From positions 1-64,000 of the forward strand of contig JBEKEK010000017.1 in assembly GCA_050013875.1 (NCBI GenBank): 64,000 nucleotides of DNA. Direction: 5' to 3'. The stretch's first letter is position 1. Every line of letters starts with the position of its first letter. This DNA is from Trebonia sp050013875. GTDB lineage: Bacteria > Actinomycetota > Actinomycetes > Streptosporangiales > Streptosporangiaceae. The notes beneath the pieces were generated by a model, which did no database searches, was not told the origin of the DNA, and saw only the letters and a program-made list of their open reading frames with translations. A program made the translations under genes and the position numbers. Shown here piece after piece: positions 1 through 7,929 of this stretch.

Positions 1-246
1 GTCAGCCGGGCCCGGGTCTCGGCGGTGCGCGGCGTCAACTGCGACGGCGTGATCAGGACGCTCGTGCTGCGCGGGCTGGTGGAGGACTCCGGGACCGATC
101 CGGAGAGCGGCGCGATTCTCTATCGCACCACCGGCTACTTCCTGGAGCGGCTGGGCATGGCGTCCCTGGACGAACTGCCCGACCTGGCGCCCTTCCTGCC
201 GGAGAACATCGAGGACATCGAGGACAATGAACGGACGCGGGCGTAA
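1..246 (+). CDS. scpB: SMC-ScpAB complex subunit ScpB, C-terminal end (5' partial)
   Basis: The gene enters from the left edge; its frame is open from base 1 and about 81 residues remain. They match the second winged-helix domain of ScpB, including RARVSAVRG near the start, then a YRTT strand and the LDELPDLAPFLPE tail typical of actinobacterial ScpB. ScpB binds ScpA and SMC to form the condensin that organises replicated chromosomes. Its stop lies inside the next gene (20 bp overlap), so the two are probably translationally coupled. Family assignment is firm; the start lies outside the window. Confidence 0.9.
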   Translation, partial: VSRARVSAVRGVNCDGVIRTLVLRGLVEDSGTDPESGAILYRTTGYFLERLGMASLDELPDLAPFLPENIEDIEDNERTRA

Positions 247-1150
247 CGGTTCGCAGGGCAAGCCGGTGGATCAGCGCAAGCCGGTCGAGCTGTCGCCCGA
301 GGCAGTCGAGCTGTCGCCAGAGGCGAGGGCCCGGCTGAGGGCGCTGCGCAGCATGGGCTTCGAGGACGACGACCGCGACGACTTCGCCGACGACGGGGGC
401 CAGCGCGACGACCTGGCGGACGTGCCCGGCGGTGTCCGGCTGCAGAAGGTGCTGGCCGCGGCCGGGGTCGGCAGCCGGCGGCACTGCGAGGAGCTGATCG
501 GCGCGGGCCGGGTCGAGGTCGACGGCCAGACCGTCCGCCGGTTCGGCGCCCGGGTGGACCCGGAGAACCAGATCATCAGGGTGGACGGCAAGCGCATCCC
601 GTCCCGCCAGGACGTCGTCTACCTGGCATTCAACAAGCCGGTCAAGGTGCTGACGGCGATGACCGACGACCGCGGGCGCAAGACGATCACCGACTTCCTC
701 GGCGACCGCGCCGAACGGCTCTTCCACGTGGGCAGGCTGGACTACGACACCGAGGGCCTGATGCTGCTCACCAACGACGGCGAGCTCGCGCACCGGCTGG
801 CGCACCCCAGCTACGAGGTGGCCAAGACCTACCTGGCCGATGTGCCCGGCCCGATCCCGCGCGACCTGGGCAGGCGGCTGTCGACCGGGGTCGAGCTGGA
901 AGACGGGGTGGCGATCGCTGACAAGTTCCGGGTGATCGAGCAGGCCGACAAGCGGGCCCTGGTCGAGATCACGCTGCACGAGGGGCGCAACCGCATCGTC
1001 CGCCGGATGCTGGCCGAGGTGGGCCATCCGGTCACCCGCCTGGTCCGGATCACGGTCGGGCCGATCAAGCTGGGCAACCTGCCGCCCGGCAGCACCAGGG
1101 ACCTCACGACGAAGGAGATCGGCGAGCTGTACGCCGCGGTCGGGCTCTAG
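227..1150 (+). CDS. S4-domain pseudouridine synthase, RluB/RsuA family
   Basis: The 307-residue protein has three parts. An acidic, disordered N-terminal extension covers about residues 1-68. An S4 RNA-binding domain covers about 70-120 and begins VRLQKVLAAAGVGSRR. An RsuA/RluB catalytic domain follows, with the GRLDYDTEGL motif; Asp172 is the expected catalytic residue. The family isomerises a uridine in rRNA, most likely 23S rRNA if it is RluB-like. The ATG lies inside the end of scpB. The scpA-scpB-pseudouridine synthase order is standard in actinobacteria. The exact target uridine cannot be read from sequence. Confidence 0.92.
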   Translation: MNGRGRNGSQGKPVDQRKPVELSPEAVELSPEARARLRALRSMGFEDDDRDDFADDGGQRDDLADVPGGVRLQKVLAAAGVGSRRHCEELIGAGRVEVDGQTVRRFGARVDPENQIIRVDGKRIPSRQDVVYLAFNKPVKVLTAMTDDRGRKTITDFLGDRAERLFHVGRLDYDTEGLMLLTNDGELAHRLAHPSYEVAKTYLADVPGPIPRDLGRRLSTGVELEDGVAIADKFRVIEQADKRALVEITLHEGRNRIVRRMLAEVGHPVTRLVRITVGPIKLGNLPPGSTRDLTTKEIGELYAAVGL

Positions 1151-1201
1151 CTCTTCGCAACGGAGTAGCCTTGAGGACCAATATCGTTAGGAGCTGAGCA
1201 C

Positions 1202-1567
1202 GTGACAGTCAGGGCCATTCGTGGCGCGATCCAGGTCGATGCCGACGAAAGGGACGTCATCCTGGAGGGCACCGCCGAGCTGGTGGCCGCGGTGATGGGC
1301 CGCAACGAGCTCACCCCCGACGACGTGATCAGCGTGCTGTTCACCGTGACCCCGGACCTGACGGCCGAGTTCCCGGCCCTGGCGGCGCGCAAGCTCGGCT
1401 TCCACGCGGTGCCGCTGATGTGCTCCACCGAGATCCCGGTCCGCGGCGCCATGCCCCGCGTGGTCCGCCTGATGGCGCACGTCGACACCGACCTGACCCG
1501 TGCCCAGATCCAGCACGTCTACCTCCGCGGCGCCGTCGCCCTGCGCCAGGACATCGCCCAGTTATGA
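1202..1567 (+). CDS. aroH: Chorismate mutase, monofunctional AroH type
   Basis: The 121-residue protein matches the small trimeric AroH class, which converts chorismate to prephenate for phenylalanine and tyrosine. Arg7, Glu77 and Arg89 line up with the Bacillus AroH active-site residues Arg7, Glu78 and Arg90, and the TEIPVRGAMPRVVR stretch is diagnostic. It starts at a GTG eight bases after AGGAG (1189-1193). Its stop overlaps the ATG of tyrA by four bases, so the mutase and the next enzyme of the pathway are likely made together. Confidence 0.94.
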   Translation: MTVRAIRGAIQVDADERDVILEGTAELVAAVMGRNELTPDDVISVLFTVTPDLTAEFPALAARKLGFHAVPLMCSTEIPVRGAMPRVVRLMAHVDTDLTRAQIQHVYLRGAVALRQDIAQL

Positions 1568-2751
1568 GCGCGCCGGGGCGGGTGCTCATCGTCGGTACCG
1601 GGCTGATCGGTACGTCGGCTGCCCTCGCGCTGCGCGCCAACGGCGCTGACGTCTTCCTCAGCGACTTCGATCCCGCGGCCGCCCGGCTCGCCGCCGACCT
1701 CGGGGCCGGCGTGGTGGTGCCGGACCTGCGCGACGCCAAGGGAATCGCCGACGTGGCCGTGCTGGCCGTGCCGCCCGCCTATGTCGGCCAGCAGCTGCTG
1801 TCCGCGCAGGACTATGCCGTCGCCGACGTGTACACCGACGTTGCCAGCGTGAAGGGGCTGCCGGTGGCGCAGGCACGCGCCCTCGGCTGCGATCTGGAGT
1901 GCTACGTTCCCGCGCATCCGCTGGCGGGCCGGGAGCGGCACGGGCCCGCCGCCGCGCAGGCCGACCTGTTCCTCGGCCGGACCTGGGCGCTGTGCCCGCT
2001 GCCGGAGACTTCCCCCGACGCGGTGGCGGCGGTGACGGCGCTGGCGGTCGCCTGCGGGGCCGTTCCCGTCACCACCGATCCGGAGACCCATGACCGCTGG
2101 GTGGCGCTCGTCTCGCACGCGCCGCACCTGGTCGCGGCGGCTATGGCGGCCCGGCTGGCACCGTCGGCGGTGCCCGCCGACGCGCTCAACCTGGCCGGGC
2201 AGGGGCTGCGCGACGTGACGCGGGTCGCGGCGGGCGACACCGCGCTGTGGACACAGATCCTGGCGGCCAACGCACGCCCGGTCGCCGACGTGGTGGCTGC
2301 CGTGGCCGAGGACCTGGCGGCCGCTGCCCGCTCGCTCGCACGGGCGGGCTCGGCCCAGGCCGGCTCCCTCGGCGCTGGCAGTGTCGGGGCCGATGGAGTG
2401 GCCGGACTCCTCGACCAGGGACGGGCCGGAGTCGCCCGCATCCCCGGTAAGCACGGCGGGCGGCCGCGGAACTTCACCGTGGTCCAGGTGGTCATCGCCG
2501 ACCGGCCGGGGGAGCTTGCCCGGCTGTTCAACGCGGCTGGCGATGCCGGGGTGAACATCGAGGACATCCGGCTTGAGCACTCGCCCGGCCTGCCAGTTGG
2601 CGTGGCCGAGCTCTCCATCCGCCCCGATCAGGCGGGAACCCTGCTCGACGCGATGGAAGCGGGCGGCTGGCCGGTACGCCGGTTACGGTCGGCCTGCCCA
2701 CTGGTCACGGTCGGCCCGTCCGCCGGATACCCGACTGGCCCATCAGGTTAG
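1564..2751 (+). CDS. tyrA: Prephenate dehydrogenase with C-terminal ACT domain
   Basis: Prephenate dehydrogenase oxidises prephenate to 4-hydroxyphenylpyruvate using NAD(P), the committed step to tyrosine. I start it at the ATG at 1564, which shares ATGA with the aroH stop; the frame is open further upstream but that part is antisense-like and Arg/Pro-rich. The 395-residue product opens with a Rossmann GTGLIG loop (11-16) and has the PAHPLAGRE segment with the active-site His. It ends with an ACT domain (about 300-375, RPGELARLFNAAGDAGVNI), which suggests feedback control by an amino acid. The stop codon lies inside a palindromic element. Confidence 0.93.
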   Translation: MSAPGRVLIVGTGLIGTSAALALRANGADVFLSDFDPAAARLAADLGAGVVVPDLRDAKGIADVAVLAVPPAYVGQQLLSAQDYAVADVYTDVASVKGLPVAQARALGCDLECYVPAHPLAGRERHGPAAAQADLFLGRTWALCPLPETSPDAVAAVTALAVACGAVPVTTDPETHDRWVALVSHAPHLVAAAMAARLAPSAVPADALNLAGQGLRDVTRVAAGDTALWTQILAANARPVADVVAAVAEDLAAAARSLARAGSAQAGSLGAGSVGADGVAGLLDQGRAGVARIPGKHGGRPRNFTVVQVVIADRPGELARLFNAAGDAGVNIEDIRLEHSPGLPVGVAELSIRPDQAGTLLDAMEAGGWPVRRLRSACPLVTVGPSAGYPTGPSG

Positions 2752-2823
2752 GGCCAAACTTGTACGGGCATTCACGACATATCGGGCATGAATCCGCCAT
2801 TTCGCGTACAACTTCCGCCCTAA
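2748..2823. repeat. Palindromic element A (related to element B at 28769)
   Basis: Two 21-base arms, 2748-2768 and 2803-2823, are inverted repeats matching at 17 of 21 positions and beginning TTAGGGC. The tyrA stop TAG (2749-2751) lies inside the left arm. The left arm, part of the spacer (GACATATC) and the flank after the right arm resemble element B. There is no T-run, so a simple terminator is less likely than a REP- or MITE-like unit, though it may fold in the tyrA mRNA. Confidence 0.65.
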
Positions 2824-2881
2824 GCATGATCATCTGGCTCGATTGGCCGCACGGCATGCCGCCCGAGCCACATTTCCACGA

Positions 2882-2896
2882 GATAACAGCAAGAAG
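2882..2896 (+). repeat. Dispersed 14-mer GATAACAGCAAGAA, copy 1
   Basis: One of three exact copies in the window (others at 19979 and 39079), all on the plus strand and all in intergenic DNA. Here it runs directly into a 22 bp tandem array. No function is known to me. Confidence 0.7.
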
Positions 2897-2956
2897 CGCG
2901 GCGCGCGGGCCCAAGAAGCGCGGTGTGCGGGGTCACGAAGCGCGGCCCGCGGTACG
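2891..2956. repeat. Three imperfect 22 bp tandem repeats
   Basis: Units start at 2891, 2913 and 2935 and share AAGAAGCGCGG (third unit ACGAAGCGCGG) followed by a GC-rich half. The array fills the middle of the 320 bp gap between tyrA and the next gene; the rest of that gap is element A and GC-rich sequence without a convincing ORF. Confidence 0.7.
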
Positions 2957-3071
2957 CGCGCCCGGCAACCACGGGGCACGGCGCGCCGCGGGGTGTGCGA
3001 TGTTCAGCGTTGATGTTCGGCGGTGTTAATGGGTGGCGCGCCGCCCGGTGGAGTGTGCGAAGCTTGACCTC

Positions 3072-3428
3072 ATGACCAAGAGCGCGAAGCAGGACACCAA
3101 GGTAGGCCCGGCGGAGACGGCCGAGACGGAGTCCGCCGCGACCGCCGGGGCCGGCCCGGACTCCGCCCCCGGCGCCAAAGCGGAAGCCGCCGAGCCGGAA
3201 GCCGCCGCCGAGCCGGAAGCCGCCGCCAGGCCCGCGGCCGACGGCACGGCCGAGGACGAGGCCAAGCCGGATATCGACGATGTGAAGGCCAAGTTCCGTG
3301 AGGCGCTCGACCGCAAGCGCCAGGTCCACGCCGAGGGCCAGGGGAAGGGCGGCCACGAGTCCGGCAAGGTGAGCGGGGCGCACGGCCCGGCCGCCAGCCG
3401 CCGCAACTTCCGCCGCAAGAGCGGCTGA
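3072..3428 (+). CDS. DUF5302 family small protein
   Basis: This 118-residue protein has a low-complexity Ala/Glu/Pro N-terminus, including a duplicated EPEAAA segment. A conserved C-terminal part (about 72-118) reads KFREALDRKRQ, then HGPAAS and FRRKSG. That tail is the signature of the actinobacterial DUF5302 family, whose function is unknown. It is small, highly charged and has no signal peptide or membrane segment. I chose ATG 3072; no strong ribosome site is visible, so leaderless translation is possible. It lies alone between tyrA and cmk. Confidence 0.75.
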   Translation: MTKSAKQDTKVGPAETAETESAATAGAGPDSAPGAKAEAAEPEAAAEPEAAARPAADGTAEDEAKPDIDDVKAKFREALDRKRQVHAEGQGKGGHESGKVSGAHGPAASRRNFRRKSG

Positions 3429-3440
3429 GCCGGAACTGTC

Positions 3441-3480
3441 CCCCGCGGACGGCCACGTTTACCGGCGGTAAACCGCGGGG
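3441..3480 (+). terminator. Nested hairpin after the DUF5302 gene
   Basis: An inner perfect stem GTTTACC (3457-3463) pairs with GGTAAAC (3467-3473) around a GGC loop. An outer CCCCGCGG (3441-3448) can pair with CCGCGGGG (3473-3480). It begins 12 bases after the stop and ends 35 bases before cmk. It lacks a T-run, so it could be a terminator or a leader structure for cmk. Confidence 0.45.
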
Positions 3481-3515
3481 CCAGACGGGACAGGCGCGAC
3501 CGGTACCATTTGGTC

Positions 3516-4208
3516 GTGGGAATCTCATTGTCGAGCGGGTTCGTGGTGGCGATTGACGGGCCGTCGGGCTCCGGCAAATCAAGCGCGGCCAGGGGCGTGG
3601 CCCGTTCGCTCGGCCTCCGCTACCTGGACACCGGCGCGATGTACCGGGCGCTGACCTGGTGGCTGATGTCGGTTGAGGCGGACACCTCCGACGAGCGGGT
3701 CGTCGCCGCCCGGGCGGCCGAGCCGGTGATCGAGGTGTGCACCGACCCGGACGAGCCGTGGACCCGTGTCAACGGCCACGACGTTTCCCGCGAGATCCGT
3801 ACCGAGGCGGTCTCCGCCCAGGTCAGCGTCGTCGCCAAGGTCCAGGCGGTGCGCGATCACCTGATCGCGGCACAGCGCGCCGCCATCTCCTCGGCGGAGC
3901 CGGGTATCGTCGCGGAGGGCCGCGACATCGGGACCGTCGTCGCCCCGGGCGCACCGCTCAAGGTGTTCCTGACCGCTGACCCGCAGGCGCGCGCGCAGCG
4001 GCGGGCAGCCGAGCAGGGCGTCGCGGCCGACGCGACCGAGGCCGCGCAGGCCCGTCGCGACCGGCTGGACGCCGCGCAGTCGGCCATGGCGTCCGACGCG
4101 GTCTTGCTCGACGCCACCGACCTGACCCTGGCCGAAGTGATCGACGTGATCTCCCGGCTGGCCCGGGAGTGCAGCGAGCTGGCCTGCGCGGGGGACAAGA
4201 GCAGTTGA
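3516..4208 (+). CDS. cmk: Cytidylate kinase
   Basis: The enzyme phosphorylates CMP and dCMP with ATP to give the diphosphates. The 230-residue product has the P-loop GPSGSGKS at residues 15-22, the DTGAMYRALTW motif, and the EGRDIGTVV segment of bacterial CMP kinases. GTG 3516 gives the usual short N-terminus; TTG 3510 is an in-frame alternative, and neither has a clear ribosome site. Der follows 26 bp later. Many actinomycetes carry an acyltransferase gene between cmk and der; none is present here. Confidence 0.94.
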   Translation: MGISLSSGFVVAIDGPSGSGKSSAARGVARSLGLRYLDTGAMYRALTWWLMSVEADTSDERVVAARAAEPVIEVCTDPDEPWTRVNGHDVSREIRTEAVSAQVSVVAKVQAVRDHLIAAQRAAISSAEPGIVAEGRDIGTVVAPGAPLKVFLTADPQARAQRRAAEQGVAADATEAAQARRDRLDAAQSAMASDAVLLDATDLTLAEVIDVISRLARECSELACAGDKSS

Positions 4209-4234
4209 TACCAAACAGACGCGGGGCGAATTAA

Positions 4235-5722
4235 GTGGAATCTTCAGACATCACCGGCGACGAGGCCGGCTGGGTGGACATCGGCGACGTCGCCGACGCC
4301 GACTTTGACGACAGCGGCTTTGCCGACGCCGACTTCGCCGAGGCCGGCGGCCCGCTGGGTACCGGGTCGGCCGGCCAGCCGGTCCTGGCCGTCGTCGGCC
4401 GTCCCAACGTCGGCAAGTCGACGCTGGTCAACCGGATACTTGGCGCCCGCCAGGCGGTCGTCCAGGACGTGCCAGGAGTAACCAGGGACCGGGTCACCTA
4501 CGACGCCAACTGGCGCGGCCGCACGTTCACACTGGTGGACACCGGCGGCTGGGTGGCGCGGGCGCAGGGCCTGGCCGCCCAGGTCGCCGAGCAGGCCAGG
4601 ATCGCGGTCGACCTCGCCGACGCCGTGCTCTTCGTGGTGGACGCGCGGGTCGGCGCCACCGATGAGGACGAGGCGGTCGCGAACGTGCTCCGCCGCGCGG
4701 GCAAGCCAGTCGTGTTGGTGGCCAACAAGGTCGACGATGCCCGGAGCGAGGCGGACGCGCTCTCACTGTGGTCGCTCGGCCTCGGCGAGCCGGTCATGGT
4801 CTCGGCCATGCACGGACGGGGCAGCGGCGACATGCTCGACCTGGCTCTGGAAGCACTACCGGAGGCGCCGCGCGAGCAGCTGGCCGAGGCGGGCCCGCGC
4901 CGGGTGGCGCTGATCGGCAAGCCCAATGTCGGCAAGTCGTCCCTGCTTAACAAGCTGGCGGGCGAACAGCGGGCGGTGGTCGACTCGGTCGCTGGCACCA
5001 CCCGCGACCCGGTCGACGAGCTGATCGAGCTCGGCGGCACCACCTGGCGGTTCGTGGACACCGCGGGCATCAGGAAGCGGTTCAGGGACAGCCAGGGCGC
5101 TGACTACTACGCGACGCTGCGCACCCAGGGCGCGCTCGACCGGGCCGAGGTCGCGGTGGTGCTGATCGACGCGAGCGAGCCGCTGACCGAGCAGGACCTG
5201 CGGATCCTGACGATGGTGGTCGAGGCGGGCCGCGCGCTCGTCATCGCCTACAACAAGTGGGACCTGGCTGACGAGGAGCGCCGCTACTACCTGGAGCGGG
5301 AGATCGAACGGCAGCTCTATCACGTCCGCTGGGCGCCCCGGGTGAATATCTCGGCGACGACCGGGCGGCACGTCGAGCGGCTGGTGCCGGCCATCGAGCA
5401 GGCGCTCGCGGGCTGGGAGCAGCGGATCTCCACCGGGCAGCTCAATACCTGGCTGAACGCCCTCATCGCGGGCACGCCGCCGCCGCTGCGCGGCGGCAAG
5501 CAGCCACGCGTCCTGTTCGCAACACAGGCGGGCATCAGACCGCCGCACTTTGTGCTGTTCACAACGGGTTTCCTGGAGGAGACCTACCGCCGGTTCATCG
5601 AGCGCCGCCTCCGTGAGGACTTCGGTTTCGCCGGCAGCCCGATCAAGGTGAGCATGCGCATGCGCGAAAAGCGCGGAAAGGCCGGCGGGGCGGGCGCTAA
5701 GCCCGCCTCCCGCCACCAGTGA
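4235..5722 (+). CDS. der: Ribosome-assembly GTPase Der (EngA)
   Basis: Der is a double-GTPase needed for maturation of the 50S subunit. The 495-residue protein starts with an acidic extension of about 45 residues, common in actinobacteria. It then has two G domains with P-loops GRPNVGKS (55-62) and GKPNVGKS (228-235), each followed by a DTGG or DTAG switch and an NKVD or NKWD specificity motif, and ends in a KH-like domain. The start is GTG. The final codons overlap bioA by four bases. Confidence 0.96.
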   Translation: MESSDITGDEAGWVDIGDVADADFDDSGFADADFAEAGGPLGTGSAGQPVLAVVGRPNVGKSTLVNRILGARQAVVQDVPGVTRDRVTYDANWRGRTFTLVDTGGWVARAQGLAAQVAEQARIAVDLADAVLFVVDARVGATDEDEAVANVLRRAGKPVVLVANKVDDARSEADALSLWSLGLGEPVMVSAMHGRGSGDMLDLALEALPEAPREQLAEAGPRRVALIGKPNVGKSSLLNKLAGEQRAVVDSVAGTTRDPVDELIELGGTTWRFVDTAGIRKRFRDSQGADYYATLRTQGALDRAEVAVVLIDASEPLTEQDLRILTMVVEAGRALVIAYNKWDLADEERRYYLEREIERQLYHVRWAPRVNISATTGRHVERLVPAIEQALAGWEQRISTGQLNTWLNALIAGTPPPLRGGKQPRVLFATQAGIRPPHFVLFTTGFLEETYRRFIERRLREDFGFAGSPIKVSMRMREKRGKAGGAGAKPASRHQ

Positions 5723-7038
5723 TAGCGGGATTGCTTGAGCTGGACCGGCGGCGCGTCTGGCATCCGTACGGGCCGATGCCGGGCACGCGGCCGCCGCTCG
5801 TGGTGGAGTCGGCCGCCGGGGTGCGGCTGCGGCTGGCGGACGGGCGGGAACTGGTCGACGGGATGTCGTCCTGGTGGGCGGCCATCCACGGCTACGCGCA
5901 CCCGGTGCTCGACGCCGCGGCGCGCGACCAGCTCAGCCGGATGAGCCACGTGATGTTCGGCGGGCTGACGCATGAGCCGGCGGTGGCCCTCGCCGACCGG
6001 CTGGCCGCGCTTGCCCCGGACGGCCTTGAGCACGTCTTCCTCTGCGACTCCGGCTCGGTAAGCGTCGAGGTCGCGGTGAAGATGTGCCTGCAGTACTGGC
6101 GCTCCCTCGGCCAGCCGTCCAAGACCAGGCTGCTGACCTGGCGCGGCGGTTACCACGGGGACACGTTCATGGCGATGTCGGTCTGCGATCCGGAAGGCGG
6201 TATGCACCGGATCTGGGACGGCGTGCTGCCCCGGCAGGTCTTCGCCGGCCTGCCGCCTGCCGGGTTCGACGCCGGCCTCGACCAGGCTTACGCCGGGGAG
6301 CTGTGGCGGCTCATCGAGGCAAACGCGGGCGAGCTCGCCGCGGTGATCGTGGAGCCGGTCGTGCAGGGGGCGGGCGGGATGCGCTTCCATGACCCCGGCT
6401 ACCTGCGGGTGCTGCGCGACGCCTGCGACGCTCACGGCGTGCTGCTCATCTTCGACGAGATCGCGACCGGGTTCGGCCGCACCGGGACGTTCTTCGCGGC
6501 TGAGCACGCGGCTGTGTCGCCCGACGTGATGTGTGTCGGCAAGGCTCTGACCGGCGGCTACCTGACGCTTGCGGCCGCCCTGTGCAGCCCTGAGGTCGCG
6601 TCCGGGATCGCGCGGGGCGAGCTGCCGGTACTCGCGCACGGCCCGACCTACATGGGCAACCCCCTCGCCTGCGCGGTGGCCGGCGCCTCGCTCGACGTGT
6701 TGCTCGGCGACCATACCTACCCGCGGGGCTGGCGGCCCGAGGTCTCGCGGATCGCGGCGGGACTGCGGACAGGGCTGGCGCCGGCGGCCGCCCTGCCCGG
6801 CGTCGCCGACGTGCGCGTGCTCGGCGCGATCGGGGTCGTGCAGCTCGACCGGGACGTTGACATCGCGGCCGCGACGCGGGCGGCGGTCGAGGCCGGGGTC
6901 TGGCTCCGGCCGTTCCGCGACCTGATCTACACGATGCCGCCCTACATCTGCGGCGATGACGACGTGGCGGCGATCTGCTCCGGTGTGCTCGCGGCGGCCA
7001 CGGCCGCAACCGCGGCAACGGCGGGCACGGGCAGCTAG
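5719..7038 (+). CDS. bioA: Adenosylmethionine-8-amino-7-oxononanoate aminotransferase
   Basis: BioA makes 7,8-diaminopelargonate in biotin synthesis, using S-adenosylmethionine as amino donor and PLP as cofactor. The 439-residue protein has the early HPYGPM motif, SSWWAAIHGY (substrate-side Trp and Tyr), IFDEIATGFGRTG and the PLP lysine Lys275 in GKALTGG, close to Lys274 of E. coli BioA. GTG 5719 overlaps the der stop. No bioB, bioD or bioF lies nearby. The tail is an Ala/Thr repeat. The stop TAG is shared with the convergent gene on the other strand. Confidence 0.92.
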   Translation: MIAGLLELDRRRVWHPYGPMPGTRPPLVVESAAGVRLRLADGRELVDGMSSWWAAIHGYAHPVLDAAARDQLSRMSHVMFGGLTHEPAVALADRLAALAPDGLEHVFLCDSGSVSVEVAVKMCLQYWRSLGQPSKTRLLTWRGGYHGDTFMAMSVCDPEGGMHRIWDGVLPRQVFAGLPPAGFDAGLDQAYAGELWRLIEANAGELAAVIVEPVVQGAGGMRFHDPGYLRVLRDACDAHGVLLIFDEIATGFGRTGTFFAAEHAAVSPDVMCVGKALTGGYLTLAAALCSPEVASGIARGELPVLAHGPTYMGNPLACAVAGASLDVLLGDHTYPRGWRPEVSRIAAGLRTGLAPAAALPGVADVRVLGAIGVVQLDRDVDIAAATRAAVEAGVWLRPFRDLIYTMPPYICGDDDVAAICSGVLAAATAATAATAGTGS

Positions 7039-7577
7039 CTGCCGTCCGGTGACCAGTCCGACGGCAGGTGGAACCAGACCGTGGTGCCGGCCGCGTCCCG
7101 CAGGTACCCCCACTGGGCGGTGAGCTGCTGCACCAGGAACAGGCCGTGGCCGTCGGTTGTCAGCAGGTCGTCTTTGACGACCGGGGTGCCGGCCGAGCCG
7201 TCGTCGACGACCTCGATGAGCACGCCGTCCTCCACATCGACCACCACGATGGTGACCGTGCCGCCCGCCGCACCGGAAGCAGTATGCAGGATCGCGTTCG
7301 TGACCAGCTCAGATGTGAGTAAAGTGGCTGTATCAGCGTCTACCGCGGGCGTTTTGCCGACGGCGGAGAGCGTCCGCGCGACAAAGGCCCGGGCGCCGGA
7401 CACCTCCTCGGGACGGCCGGGAACGGTGGCCGAGCCGAGGATCGCGGTCCGTTGGTCACAGCCAGGCTTGTGGGGGGTCGCCCTGGCGGTGGAGCGGCTC
7501 TTCAGGGGGGTGTCCATCTGCGCTTGCCTCCCGTGTGGCGCATTCTGGTCCTGCGAGAGAGTTTCTGTCCGACCCAT
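7035..7577 (-). CDS. RsbW-like ATP-binding regulatory protein
   Basis: The 180-residue protein has a GHKL ATPase fold: LLTSELVTNAILHT (N box), VVDDGSAG (G1 box) and GHGLFLVQQL (G2 box). It lacks the phospho-acceptor domain of a histidine kinase, so it belongs to the anti-sigma or serine-kinase-like group abundant in streptomycetes. About 45 poorly conserved residues precede the domain, so an internal start is possible. It is convergent with bioA and divergent from a DUF5753 regulator. Such ATPases commonly accompany XRE and DUF397 genes, and a shared regulatory role is an inference. Confidence 0.82.
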   Translation of the reverse strand: MGRTETLSQDQNAPHGRQAQMDTPLKSRSTARATPHKPGCDQRTAILGSATVPGRPEEVSGARAFVARTLSAVGKTPAVDADTATLLTSELVTNAILHTASGAAGGTVTIVVVDVEDGVLIEVVDDGSAGTPVVKDDLLTTDGHGLFLVQQLTAQWGYLRDAAGTTVWFHLPSDWSPDGS

Positions 7578-7929
7578 CTACTAGTTTGATCTAATTAACA
7601 AGAAATCAAACCATATTTCCGACAAGCACCATATGTCTGATTCATGATTTTTCATGATCATCGGTGACCGGTCGGCCCTCGCCTCTCCCCGTCGATCGCC
7701 GCGGTCACCATAATGCAGCTGCAAGCCCATGCTGCGCAAGTGCGTGAGACAAGTTTTGCAGATGAAATCCCGTCTGGGATTTCGCTCCGGATGTTTTACC
7801 TGTAGGGTGCTGCATGTCAGGAACGACTGCCGTGATCTGCTTCTGCTTCTGCTCTGCGCGGTCGTGGACGCGACGCCTAATTTCATCGTCAGAATGTGAC
7901 GGCGTCCGCGCTGGAAGGGGTGGTCGGCG
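7578..7929. promoter_or_regulatory. AT-rich divergent control region
   Basis: This 352 bp gap separates the ATPase gene from the XRE gene and is AT-rich for the window near its left end. It contains an inverted repeat GTTTGAT (7584-7590) with ATCAAAC (7605-7611). There is a direct repeat TTCATGAT (7641-7648 and 7651-7658) with a 10 bp period. A perfect hairpin pairs GAAATCCC (7764-7771) with GGGATTTC (7776-7783). These are plausible operators and leader structures for the two divergent genes; no protein-coding ORF is convincing. Confidence 0.5.

Noticed and set aside
2760..3029. 89-residue ORF in the tyrA-DUF5302 gap
   Set aside because: It runs through the palindrome and tandem repeats and shows no conserved pattern or ribosome site.
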